Shown in pieces: positions 51,618 through 59,874 of a stretch of 64,000 nt of DNA (its first letter is position 1; every line of letters starts with the position of its first letter). Under the pieces are notes generated by a model. It did no database searches. It saw only the letters and a program-made list of their open reading frames with translations, and had not been told where the DNA came from. Both the position numbers and the translations under genes were made by a program. The DNA comes from Gemmatimonadaceae bacterium. Its GTDB lineage: Bacteria; Gemmatimonadota; Gemmatimonadetes; Gemmatimonadales; Gemmatimonadaceae. Where the stretch lies: NCBI GenBank assembly GCA_020852815.1, contig JADZAN010000003.1, forward strand, positions 1 through 64,000. Direction: 5' to 3'.

Positions 51618-54060
51618 GCCCACGCTCGGCCATGGCGCGCCGCAGCGTCTCGCGCGCGGCGAGGGCGTCGGCGTTGCCGGGGGCAAACTCGAGCCCCGCG
51701 TTGGTTTCCTCGAGCGCGCGCGCCAGCTCGCCGCGCGACGCGAGGATGCGCGCCAGGTAGAAGTGCGCCACCGGGAGCGACGGGTCGTTTGCCACGGCCT
51801 GTTCGTACCCGCGCAGTGCCTCGTCCATGCGCTGCTGCTCGTAGTGGATGTTGGCGAGGTTGAACCAGGCCAGCGGCTCGTGCGCGTTGAGCGCGAGGGC
51901 TTTCCGATATGCCGACTCGGCGCCCCCCTTGTCCCCCGCAGATGAGAGCGCGATGCCGAGGTTCACGAGCGCCAGCGGTTGCTGCGGGTCGAGCGTGAGG
52001 CTTTGGCGGATGCTCGCCGCGGCCTCGGCAAAGGCGCCGGCTTGCGACTGCGCTACCCCCATGTTGTGGTGGATGCGCGGGTCGTCTGGTGCGATCTCGA
52101 GGGCCTTGCGATAGACGCGGACGGCTTCGTCGTTGCGCCCGTCGTTGCGGGACCGGTCGGCGAAGTAGCCCAGCACGAGCGCCCATCGCGCGCGCACGCG
52201 CGGTTCGTCTTCGCCAAGGGAGCGCAGGTGTGCGGCGAGCCTGGCGCGCACCGGGCCGCGGTTCCCCGCCGCCAGATGCAAGGCCCCCAGGGCGAGCGCG
52301 CGCACGTCGGGATCCGGGTGCGCCCCGAGCTGGTCGAGACGATTGGTGACGTCCCGCTCGATGTCGGGCATGTCGGCCGACAGGAAGGTCTCGGCAAACT
52401 GCGCCATGCCGGCAAAGAGCGCGGCGGTGTGCGGTTCGCGCGCGTTGAGCACCAGGCGCGCCGCCGCGACGCGATCGGTCAGGGCGGCGGCGCGCTGTAC
52501 CGCGGCGATGCCCGGCGCCACCGGCTTGAGTTCACCGTACCAGGCGCGCACCTGCTGGTCCAGCGCTCGCTCGCCCTTGTCGGCATGGCACGTCTTGCAC
52601 GCGCTCATCACGCCCGACGCCGAGTCGGTCACGGGGCGCGGGACGGGGATCGCGTGGTCGGAGCGCGCGTAGCGGAGCCGCGTCCCCACCTCGGGTTCCT
52701 GCAGGTAGGGCATGTGGCAGCCCACGCAGCGGCTCCCCTCCGAGTTGGCGGCGTGGTGTGTGTGCAGCGTCGGCGCCGCGGCCTTGGCCTGGTGGCACGA
52801 CGTGCACTGGCGGTCGTCGAAGCGCCCGGGGATGGCGGTGCCATCCACGGTGCGGTAGCCCTGCGAGTGCGGGTCGTGGCACGAGGTGCACGTCATCCCG
52901 CCGTTGACGTAGCAGTCCGACCAGAGGTGCCCCTGCTGGTAGGCGAAGGTGCGTACGCGACCGTCGGCCAGGTGCGCGCGATCGCCCAACTGCGGCGTGC
53001 GCAACGCATAGAAGTCCTCCAGCCGCTCGCCGGCGATGTAGCCGCCGCGCAGGCGATCCTTGAGGGCGTGGCAGCTCCAGCACGTCCCCAGCGACCCGTC
53101 CTTGGAGAGCGTGGCCAGCGCCGCCATCCCCACGTCGCCAGCCGCAACGGCGCGGGGGTCCTTCACCAGCGCCAGGTGACGGCGCCCCGGTCCGTGGCAC
53201 GACTCGCAGTTGACCTGCAGCGTGGTGAGGCGCGTGCGCTGCCGGGCCTGCGCCGTGTCGAGCGAAACGACGATCTGGCTCCCGTGACACGACTGGCAGT
53301 TCGTGTAGCGCACCTCGTCGCCCAGCACGCGAATCGGCGGCCAGTCGCCGCAATCGGCGAGCAGCATCTCGGGGGAGACCGGTTGCCACCCCTTGTCGGC
53401 ACGCGCCTCCGTATTGCAGAACCAGCGCCCCTCGATGCGATGGAAGTCGAAGGGGAGGAAGCGCCAGGTGCCATCCGGGAACTTCGACACGAAGCCCTGC
53501 GTCCCGCCCCCCACCATGTGCCCCCGCCCAATCACGCCGTCCACCGCGAAGACGCGCTCGGCACGACCCTGCTGGCGCACGATGAATCGATAGTTGCCGC
53601 CAGCCGCAGTGGGGATCACCACGGCATCCCTGAATCGCATCGGCGTCCCGTCGAACGGCGCGATGATCGTTGCGGCTGACGGCACGCCGCCCGCCGTCCC
53701 GTGCGTCGAGCGGCGCCACGTGGCGAACTCGGTGGCATGGCACGACGCGCACGCGTCCGAGCCCACGAAGTCGTCGTTGGTGATGGAGGGCGCCGCCAGC
53801 CGCACCATGGGTGCCGGCAATGGCTCCAGCGACGCCGCGTCCGACGCGCCCTCGTTGCCCCACGGGCGCAATACGGTGAGCACCGCGGCGACGGCGAGAA
53901 GCACGATCATGCCGAGGAGGAGCCAGAGGCGCGAGGCACGAAAGCGCGGCGGGAGCGGGGTGACAGGTGTGCCCCCATGCCGAGCAGCCGCCCTGCGCGA
54001 CGACTCGCCCTTTCCCTCGCCGCCAGCCGGCGGCGCGCCTCCCTTCATCTTGCGCGCCAT
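51586..54060 (-). CDS. Octahaem c-type cytochrome fused to TPR domain
   Basis: Membrane-anchored, exported protein of 824 residues. An N-terminal basic segment is followed by one helix (LWLLLGMIVLLAVAAVLTVL, about 45-64). Eight CxxCH haem sites follow, starting at Cys104, 255, 285, 327, 391, 419, 445 and 488 (for example CASCH, CQSCH, CESCH, CTSCH, CVGCH, CKTCH). From about 600 to 810 there are five or six TPR units (RVYRKALEIAPDDPRIHHNM and SAYRKALALNAHEPLAWFNL). The protein should carry electrons in the periplasm and dock partners through the TPRs. Similar architecture occurs in Acidobacteriota and Gemmatimonadota without a known function. It is next to, and 3 bases from, a dihaem cytochrome gene, so they form an operon. 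Confidence 0.88.
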   Translation of the reverse strand: MARKMKGGAPPAGGEGKGESSRRAAARHGGTPVTPLPPRFRASRLWLLLGMIVLLAVAAVLTVLRPWGNEGASDAASLEPLPAPMVRLAAPSITNDDFVGSDACASCHATEFATWRRSTHGTAGGVPSAATIIAPFDGTPMRFRDAVVIPTAAGGNYRFIVRQQGRAERVFAVDGVIGRGHMVGGGTQGFVSKFPDGTWRFLPFDFHRIEGRWFCNTEARADKGWQPVSPEMLLADCGDWPPIRVLGDEVRYTNCQSCHGSQIVVSLDTAQARQRTRLTTLQVNCESCHGPGRRHLALVKDPRAVAAGDVGMAALATLSKDGSLGTCWSCHALKDRLRGGYIAGERLEDFYALRTPQLGDRAHLADGRVRTFAYQQGHLWSDCYVNGGMTCTSCHDPHSQGYRTVDGTAIPGRFDDRQCTSCHQAKAAAPTLHTHHAANSEGSRCVGCHMPYLQEPEVGTRLRYARSDHAIPVPRPVTDSASGVMSACKTCHADKGERALDQQVRAWYGELKPVAPGIAAVQRAAALTDRVAAARLVLNAREPHTAALFAGMAQFAETFLSADMPDIERDVTNRLDQLGAHPDPDVRALALGALHLAAGNRGPVRARLAAHLRSLGEDEPRVRARWALVLGYFADRSRNDGRNDEAVRVYRKALEIAPDDPRIHHNMGVAQSQAGAFAEAAASIRQSLTLDPQQPLALVNLGIALSSAGDKGGAESAYRKALALNAHEPLAWFNLANIHYEQQRMDEALRGYEQAVANDPSLPVAHFYLARILASRGELARALEETNAGLEFAPGNADALAARETLRRAMAERGLTGRGGPGGR

Positions 54061-54063
54061 GGC

Positions 54064-54912
54064 CTACGGCGTCCTCGCGTCGTCGCGCGACCAGGCGGGC
54101 CCCTGGCAGCCGCATAGCGAGCGAATGTGCGCCACGAGGGCGCGGATCTCCGTCGTCGAGAGCGAGCCGCCAAAGGCAGGCATGCGCGGGCTCCGGTTCA
54201 TGATCTCTCCGCCGCCGGCGATCGTGTCATACAGCGAGTCGTCCGGGCGGCGCGCCATCGCCTCCCGGTCGCTGTGCGCCGTTGGCTTGACCGGGAGCGA
54301 CGATGCATTGGGGCCGTCACCCTTGCCGCTGGCGCCATGGCAGGCAGCGCACCACTTGGCGTACAGCGCCTTCCCATCGACCGTGGCGGTGGGTGGCGCC
54401 GGCGCCGGCACGGGGAGCGCCCCCGTCGCGTTACCCGGGCGTGTCGCGAGGTAGCGCACCAGCAGGTCGCGCGTGCCTGCAGGAATCAACGGGCGCGGCA
54501 TTGCGGCTGACGGCACCACGCGCTGCGGGTCGGCGAGCATCGCCGCGATGTACTCGCTCGATCGCCGCGTGCGCACGCTCGACAGGTCGGGGCCAATCTT
54601 CCCCCCGCTCCCGTTCACGGTGTGGCAGCCGAGGCAGGGGAGGTGGTCGCGCAGCAGCGCCTCGACCTTGCGCGTGGCGGCCGGCGTGAGCGGTTCCGGG
54701 TCCATCACGGCAGCCACCGCCGCCACGGCCGCCGGCCCCGGGCGTATCGCGCCCGGTGATCGGGGAGTCGCGGCGCCGCGCGCCTCCGGGTGGGCGCGCC
54801 ACCGGGAGTTGGTGTGCGCCGTCACCGCGGCGCGAGGGAGCGGAGCGGGGGTGGGGGAGACGCTCGGCGCTGCCGGGGGGACCAGCAGGAGAAGCGAAAG
54901 GAACCGCTTCAC
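54064..54912 (-). CDS. Dihaem c-type cytochrome
   Basis: Exported protein of 282 residues with a signal sequence at the very start (FLSLLLLVPPAAPS). Two class-I-like cytochrome domains follow, each with a haem site: CLGCH at about 93-97 and CAACH at about 188-192. Distal Met ligands are plausible in SAAMPRPLIPAG and RSPRMPAFGG. The GTG start has GGAG about 12 bases ahead. The gene ends 3 bases before the octahaem-TPR gene, so the two probably form an electron-transfer pair; the redox partner and terminal acceptor are unknown. The linker between signal and first domain is long and Ala/Pro-rich. Confidence 0.85.
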   Translation of the reverse strand: MKRFLSLLLLVPPAAPSVSPTPAPLPRAAVTAHTNSRWRAHPEARGAATPRSPGAIRPGPAAVAAVAAVMDPEPLTPAATRKVEALLRDHLPCLGCHTVNGSGGKIGPDLSSVRTRRSSEYIAAMLADPQRVVPSAAMPRPLIPAGTRDLLVRYLATRPGNATGALPVPAPAPPTATVDGKALYAKWCAACHGASGKGDGPNASSLPVKPTAHSDREAMARRPDDSLYDTIAGGGEIMNRSPRMPAFGGSLSTTEIRALVAHIRSLCGCQGPAWSRDDARTP

Positions 54913-54931
54913 CCGGCCGATACTCCAAGCG

Positions 54932-56728
54932 ATGGTCCTGCCTTCATCGACGCGTCCTATCGTGCAGAATCACGCCAAAGAATACCCGGGCAAGCGAGAG
55001 CCGCACAATACGGACGACCGGTCGCCGCTCGAGATCAAGATGCGGATGATCCTGTCCGAGGCCGACTTCCCGGCGATTTCGAAGGACGCCCTCGATGCAT
55101 TGAAGCACATGCCCGAGGACGACGCGTCGATACAGCGCCTGGCCAACATCGTCCTGCGCGAGTATGCGCTCACGCTCAAGGTGCTGCGCACCGCGAACAG
55201 CGCCTACTACAAGCGGTCGGACAAGACCATCCAGAGCGCGACGCACGCCATGCTCCTCCTCGGGGCGCGCACCGTGCGCCACCTGGCGGCCTCGCTCCTC
55301 GTCTTCGAGCACTATCGCAAGCGCTCGCCCGGGCTCAAGGAGCTGATGCTCCTCTCGCTCCTGACGGCAAACCACGCGCGCGAGATCGCGATGCGGCGCA
55401 ACCTCCCCGATCCCGAGGAAGCGCACCTGTGCGGGATGTTCCGCAACCTGGGCGAAGTCCTCATCGCCGGCTACTTCCCCAAGGAGTACGCGAGGATCCT
55501 GCAACACCTCGAGACCAGGGCCCGCGGTGAGGCGATTGCCGCCTTCGAGGTGCTCGGCTTCCGCTTCGAGGAGCTGGGCGAGGCGATGGCCAAGCACTGG
55601 GGGATGCCGGAGACCGTGTTGATGGGGATTCGCGCCGATGGTCCGCTTGCCACGTCGGAGGTGGGGGTGATCACGGCGTTCGCGCATGAGCTGACCGCCG
55701 CGGTGTACCGTCGCGAGTCCGATCCCAAGCGCGACAACGTCGCCGAGGTCATCTCGCGCTATGCGCGCCGCCTGAGCCTGTCGCGCGAAGAGGTGGCGGG
55801 GGTTCTCGAGTCGGCGCTCTCCGAGACCAAGGAGGTCTTCGCCAGCGCCAAGGTGTCGCTCGACGACCTCAAGCTGCGGCGACTGCAGAAGGTGGCGATG
55901 GCGCAGCTGGGAACTCCCGGCACACCGGCCAACGCGCTCGTATCACCGCCCCGAGCGGCGACCGTTGCACCGGTCAACCAGGCGGCCGAGCTGGAAGCGG
56001 CGATTGCGTTGGCGCGCGTGCGCGAGGAGCTCATCACCGAGGTGGCGCGCATCGCGCACCCGTCGTCGGGGGAGGATCTCAATCGGGTGATCCTGATGGT
56101 GCTGGAGGGTGTCCTGCGCGGCGGGCCGTTCGATCGCGTCGTCTTTTGCATGATCACCGCGGATCGGAGCGGGGTGAAGGCGCGATATGGACTGGGGACC
56201 GGGGTGGAGCAGTTGCTCGAGAAGTTCACCTTCGAGCTGAGCCCGCGCGAGGGGCCGGTAGCGGTGGCCATGCTGCGGCGCCAGAGCGTCTTCGTCCCGG
56301 TGGAGCGCGATTTCACGGCGCAGGAGCTGCGCTTCGCGCAGTCGTTAGGCGCGTCGAGCTTCGGCGTCTTCCCCGTGGTGGTGGGCGCGCGCCTGGTGGG
56401 GTGCGTGTACTGCGACCGTCCGTGGAACGCGCGCCACCCCGATCGTGCCACGCTGGCGTACGTGCGCAAGCTGTGCGACGGCGCGGTGCGGGGGATCGAG
56501 GCGCGCCAGGCGGCGTCGACCCCGGGGCGGCAGGGGACCGGCGTGCAGGCGGTGCTGCGCTCCACGCCGTCCTACTCCGCCACCTTCAAAAGCGACACCG
56601 TCCTGCGCCTGTTGCGTGGCGAGGACCTCGCGACCGTCTCGTCGGAGCTCGGGATCGCGTCGCCGGTGCTGGAGAAGTGGAAGGGCGAGTTCCTCGCCGG
56701 CGCCCTGGCGGGAATGAAGGCCGGCTAA
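54932..56728 (+). CDS. HDOD domain protein with GAF-like region and transposase-like HTH tail
   Basis: Cytoplasmic protein of 598 residues. The first domain (about 20-300) is HDOD: LRTANSAYYKRSDKTIQSAT, HAMLLLGARTVRHLAASLLV and LCGMFRNLGEVLIAGYFPKE are the usual motifs of the catalytically silent HD fold. A GAF-like domain (about 360-530) follows, with DRVVFCMITADRSGVKARYG and FGVFPVVVGARLVGCVYCDR. The last 50 residues read TFKSDTVLRLLRGEDLATVS then SELGIASPVLEKWKGEFLAG, close to the helix-turn-helix of IS3-type transposase OrfA. Such a fusion is unusual. It diverges from the cytochrome pair across only 19 bases. Likely a signalling protein with a DNA-binding output. Confidence 0.85.
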   Translation: MVLPSSTRPIVQNHAKEYPGKREPHNTDDRSPLEIKMRMILSEADFPAISKDALDALKHMPEDDASIQRLANIVLREYALTLKVLRTANSAYYKRSDKTIQSATHAMLLLGARTVRHLAASLLVFEHYRKRSPGLKELMLLSLLTANHAREIAMRRNLPDPEEAHLCGMFRNLGEVLIAGYFPKEYARILQHLETRARGEAIAAFEVLGFRFEELGEAMAKHWGMPETVLMGIRADGPLATSEVGVITAFAHELTAAVYRRESDPKRDNVAEVISRYARRLSLSREEVAGVLESALSETKEVFASAKVSLDDLKLRRLQKVAMAQLGTPGTPANALVSPPRAATVAPVNQAAELEAAIALARVREELITEVARIAHPSSGEDLNRVILMVLEGVLRGGPFDRVVFCMITADRSGVKARYGLGTGVEQLLEKFTFELSPREGPVAVAMLRRQSVFVPVERDFTAQELRFAQSLGASSFGVFPVVVGARLVGCVYCDRPWNARHPDRATLAYVRKLCDGAVRGIEARQAASTPGRQGTGVQAVLRSTPSYSATFKSDTVLRLLRGEDLATVSSELGIASPVLEKWKGEFLAGALAGMKAG

Positions 56729-57447
56729 CCGGCCGCTGCGCCCTGGCGGGCGTCGAGCAGCGTGATCTTCTGCCAGATCTTGCGCGACAGTCCGTTGGTC
56801 AGGTCCTCCACCTCGTTCACCGCCTGCAGCACGACCGCGTCGTCGAGGCGCTGCACGAACAGCGCACCGATCTTGGCCGTCAGCGACAACAGCTCGCTGC
56901 AGTAGTCCAGGTAGCGACCCAGCTCGGCGCGTGTCATCGTGCGCACCGGCGAGCTGGCGGTGTCCTCGCGCGGGATCAGGAGGCGCTCGGGGTCCTTGGT
57001 GAGCTGGTGCATGTCCACGATGTGGGCAATGCTGCGCAGCTGGTGGATGCGGCGCAGCACGGCGCGGCGCTTGAGCCGCGTCTCGATCGACAGCAGGAAG
57101 TAGATCGCGATGCCGAGGAAGACCACGTCGTTGACCGCCGCCTCGACTCCCTGCGCAAACTCGGCGAAGCCGGACACGTGCGTGGGGGCATGCAGGCGCT
57201 GGACGACTCCCGCCACGGCGGCAACGACGGCGACCACCATCAGCGCGATGGCCGTTCCCACGCCGGCGCGAATGGGCCAGTGCGGCTTCCCTAACGAGTC
57301 GGCCTCGCGCGCACAGTCACGCGCGAGGCCCAGCAGGTCGCGCCCGACGCCGGAGAGCCCGGCGCCGGGAAAGCGTTCCTCGATGCGTTGTCCCAGTCGT
57401 TCGATCGTCGCGATGATGTGCGTCGCGTCGAGCGTGCGAAAGCTCAT
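56725..57447 (-). CDS. Conserved-looking membrane protein of unknown function
   Basis: Protein of 240 residues with two membrane helices (AGVGTAIALMVVAVVAAVAG around 63-83 and VNDVVFLGIAIYFLLSI around 105-122) and a helical cytoplasmic C-terminal part. The C-terminal part contains YLDYCSELLSLTAKIGALFV and QAVNEVEDLTNGLSRKIWQK. No domain is recognised, though DUF-type proteins of this shape are common in the phylum. Stop overlaps the HDOD gene's stop by 4 bases (convergent). It starts 10 bases before the S9 peptidase stop, so it could be co-transcribed with that gene. Confidence 0.7.
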   Translation of the reverse strand: MSFRTLDATHIIATIERLGQRIEERFPGAGLSGVGRDLLGLARDCAREADSLGKPHWPIRAGVGTAIALMVVAVVAAVAGVVQRLHAPTHVSGFAEFAQGVEAAVNDVVFLGIAIYFLLSIETRLKRRAVLRRIHQLRSIAHIVDMHQLTKDPERLLIPREDTASSPVRTMTRAELGRYLDYCSELLSLTAKIGALFVQRLDDAVVLQAVNEVEDLTNGLSRKIWQKITLLDARQGAAAG

Positions 57448-57457
57448 CGCCCCCGGC

Positions 57458-59533
57458 TCACTGCGCCGCCAACTTCTGCGGCCAGCGCTCGAACCAGCTG
57501 CGCAGGTACAGCTGCGTGCGCAGGAAGTTCGACGGCGTCGACGACGTCCCGTGCCACTCGTTGTTGAAGCGGATCATCGCCGTGGGCACCTTCCGGTACT
57601 TGAGCGCCATGTAGTACTCCTCCGTCTGCGGCATCGGCGTGCGCAGGTCGAGGACCCCCGTCATCAGGATCGTCGGCGTCTTCACGTTGCCGACGTACAT
57701 GATCGGTGAACGCTTGAGGTACTCGCTCGGGTCCTCCCAGAACGGCTTCTCGAAGTTGCGGTACCACCCCGGACCGTCGGTCGTCCCCACGAACGACATC
57801 CAGTTGGTGACCGGGCACATCGAGGCGGCCGCGGAGAAGCGGTTGGTGTGCCCCACCGTCCACGCCGTGAGGACGCCGCCGCCCGAACAGCCAAAGACAT
57901 ACAGCCGGTTGGTGTCCACGTAGCCGCGGTTGATCACCGTGTCGACGCCGGCCATCAGGTCGTCGAAGTCCTTGCCCGGGTAGGCGTTCTTGATCGCGTT
58001 GCCGAAGGCGCTCCCGTAGCCGGTGGAGCCGCGCGGGTTGGTGTAGAGCATCACGTACCCTTCGGCGACGTGGTTCTGCCGCGCGAAGTTGAAGCCGACG
58101 TTGTACATCGAGTGCGGCCCGCCGTGGATCTCCAGCATCAGCGGGTACTTCTTCCTCGGATCGAAGTCGGGGGGCTTCACGATCCATCCCTGGATGCGGA
58201 AGCCGTCCACCGACGTGTACCAGACCTCCTCCTGCTCGCCGATCTTCTTCCCGGCCAGCACGTCGTCGTTGACCGCCGTCAGCGGCTTGAGGTCGGGCTT
58301 GGCCAGCGCGAAGCTCACCACGTCGTTAGGCCTGGCCGACGTCGACACCACACCGACCGCCACCCCTGCCTTGCCGATGTCGGTGGTCGTGAGCACCTGC
58401 GCCCCCTTGGTCACCTGGCGCGGCGCACCGGCCAGGGGGGCGAAGTACAGGTTGCGCGCCCCCTCGTTCTCCGCCGTGAAGTACACGCCGCTCCCGTCAG
58501 CGGCCCAGATCAGCCCCGACGGCGATCGATCGAGCTGTGGCGTGAGCGAGCGCGGGTTCGACCCGTCGGCGTTCATCACGTACAGCTGCTGGTCGCGCCA
58601 CGTGTCGGTCGTGTAGTCATAGCCCGTGTAGGCAATGAGCTTCCCGTCCGGCGACGGGGCCGGCTGGCCGTCGGGGCCGTTGCGCGTCGTCAGCTGCCGG
58701 ATGGTGCCGCTCGTAACGTCCACCGCGTACACGTCGCTCTGCCGCCACGAGTACTCGGCCTCCGGCACGCGGTTGGCGCTGAAGACGATCGACTTCCCGT
58801 CCGGCATCCACTGCGGCGCGCCGTGGTCCCAGTTGCCGCTCGTGACCTGGCGCGGCGTCCCTCCCTCGGCCGAGACGACGAAGATGTGCTGGTAGGCATC
58901 GTCGTTGAAGCCCTGCCGGTCCTGCCGGTAGTCGAGCTTCGTCACGACGCGCGGCGGCTCAATCCACTTTGCACCTTTAGGGGCCGCCGGCACCGGGATG
59001 TTCCACGACTCGCGGTACGGAACGCCCATGCGGAAGGCGATCGACTTGCCGTCGGGCGACCACGTGAGGTCGCTCGGCGACTCCGTCAGCCGCGTCAGCT
59101 GCGAGATCGCCCCTTCGGCGTCCATCCAGCGCACGAAGAGCTGCGTCCCCGCCGGTTCGCCGCGCGCCGTGTAGGCGATGCGCTGCCCGTCCGGCGCCCA
59201 CTCGACGTTGCTCCCGGTGACCAGGAAGCGGTTCCTGGTCCCGTCGGCTCCCATGATCCACAGCGACGACTCCCAGCGGTCGTTGATCTTGTCGATCCAC
59301 CGGCGCGTGTAGATCACCTGCTTCCCGTCAGGTGAAAGTCGCGGCGCCTGCACGTCTTCCCAGTCGAGATACTGCTCCAGGGCGATGCGGTCGCGCACTT
59401 GCTGTCCCGCCACGGGGGCCGCGGCCTGCGCGGCCAGCGGTGGCGACGCGAGTGGAGCGAGCGGTGACGCGAGCGCGGCGGCCAGCGTCGCCGAGCCGAG
59501 GAGCGCACGAGGAATCGCGCGTGGTGCAGCCAT
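57458..59533 (-). CDS. Secreted S9-family dipeptidyl aminopeptidase / prolyl oligopeptidase-like
   Basis: Exported serine peptidase of 691 residues. The ATG at 59533 has a strong GGAGG five bases upstream and opens a long Ala/Leu-rich signal sequence; the frame to 59626 was rejected. WD40/TolB-like blades (RLSPDGKQVIY, EWAPDGQRIAY, TWSPDGKSIAF, QWMPDGKSIVF) precede a catalytic domain. Its triad is Ser in FGCSGGG (near residue 550), Asp in TGVLDLRTPMPQTEEYY and His in NNEWHGTSS. The Cys before Ser is atypical but tolerated. It cleaves short peptides in the periplasm or outside the cell. Together with the enzyme at 26142 it suggests a peptide-scavenging lifestyle. A 10-bp tandem array lies upstream. 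Confidence 0.9.
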   Translation of the reverse strand: MAAPRAIPRALLGSATLAAALASPLAPLASPPLAAQAAAPVAGQQVRDRIALEQYLDWEDVQAPRLSPDGKQVIYTRRWIDKINDRWESSLWIMGADGTRNRFLVTGSNVEWAPDGQRIAYTARGEPAGTQLFVRWMDAEGAISQLTRLTESPSDLTWSPDGKSIAFRMGVPYRESWNIPVPAAPKGAKWIEPPRVVTKLDYRQDRQGFNDDAYQHIFVVSAEGGTPRQVTSGNWDHGAPQWMPDGKSIVFSANRVPEAEYSWRQSDVYAVDVTSGTIRQLTTRNGPDGQPAPSPDGKLIAYTGYDYTTDTWRDQQLYVMNADGSNPRSLTPQLDRSPSGLIWAADGSGVYFTAENEGARNLYFAPLAGAPRQVTKGAQVLTTTDIGKAGVAVGVVSTSARPNDVVSFALAKPDLKPLTAVNDDVLAGKKIGEQEEVWYTSVDGFRIQGWIVKPPDFDPRKKYPLMLEIHGGPHSMYNVGFNFARQNHVAEGYVMLYTNPRGSTGYGSAFGNAIKNAYPGKDFDDLMAGVDTVINRGYVDTNRLYVFGCSGGGVLTAWTVGHTNRFSAAASMCPVTNWMSFVGTTDGPGWYRNFEKPFWEDPSEYLKRSPIMYVGNVKTPTILMTGVLDLRTPMPQTEEYYMALKYRKVPTAMIRFNNEWHGTSSTPSNFLRTQLYLRSWFERWPQKLAAQ

Positions 59534-59742
59534 GGGAACCTCCGGAGTGCGAGAGGGCGGGTGTGGCGGCTTGGGGGGAGCGGGGGCGTCGCCCCGCGAG
59601 AGGGCGGCGCGCATACGGTGCGTCATTGCGCGTCACGGCGCGAGGGGGGTGCGGTGGACGAGGGGGGGGGCGGGTGCGGGGGAGGCGGGTATGGCTGGTG
59701 AGGCGAGTGACTCGCCGTCGGGTGCAGGCGCGGGCAAAGCGC

Positions 59743-59860
59743 CGCTCGCGACCTCCCCGATCTCCCGCGACCTCCCGCGACCTCCCGCGACCTCCCGCGA
59801 CCGTCCGCGACCGTCCGCGACCGTCCGCGACCTCTCGCGACCTCCCGCGACCGCCCGCGC
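59743..59860. repeat. Tandem array of 10-bp units between the peptidase and kinase genes
   Basis: The 341-base spacer 59534-59874 has no supported gene. It carries about twelve consecutive 10-bp units, ten of them exact in length at 59761-59860. The units are CCTCCCGCGA, CCGTCCGCGA and near variants, in blocks of identical copies. The period matches one helical turn of DNA. Open frames across it translate to a Ser-Arg-Asp-Leu-Pro-Arg-Pro type repeat but have no start, context or codon support. The rest of the spacer is GC-rich and holds the promoter of the peptidase gene, not identified. Confidence 0.8.
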
Positions 59861-59874
59861 GAGTCGTCGGCGCG

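Noticed and set aside
55029-56728. Catalytic HD phosphodiesterase
   Set aside because: The domain is HDOD, which lacks the metal-binding HD pair; no HD-GYP motif is seen.
56572-56728. Separate insertion-sequence remnant
   Set aside because: The HTH tail is in frame with the GAF-like domain with no stop or inverted repeat between them, so a fusion is the simpler reading.
59743-59860. CRISPR array
   Set aside because: The units are contiguous 10-mers with no spacers, and no cas genes are present.
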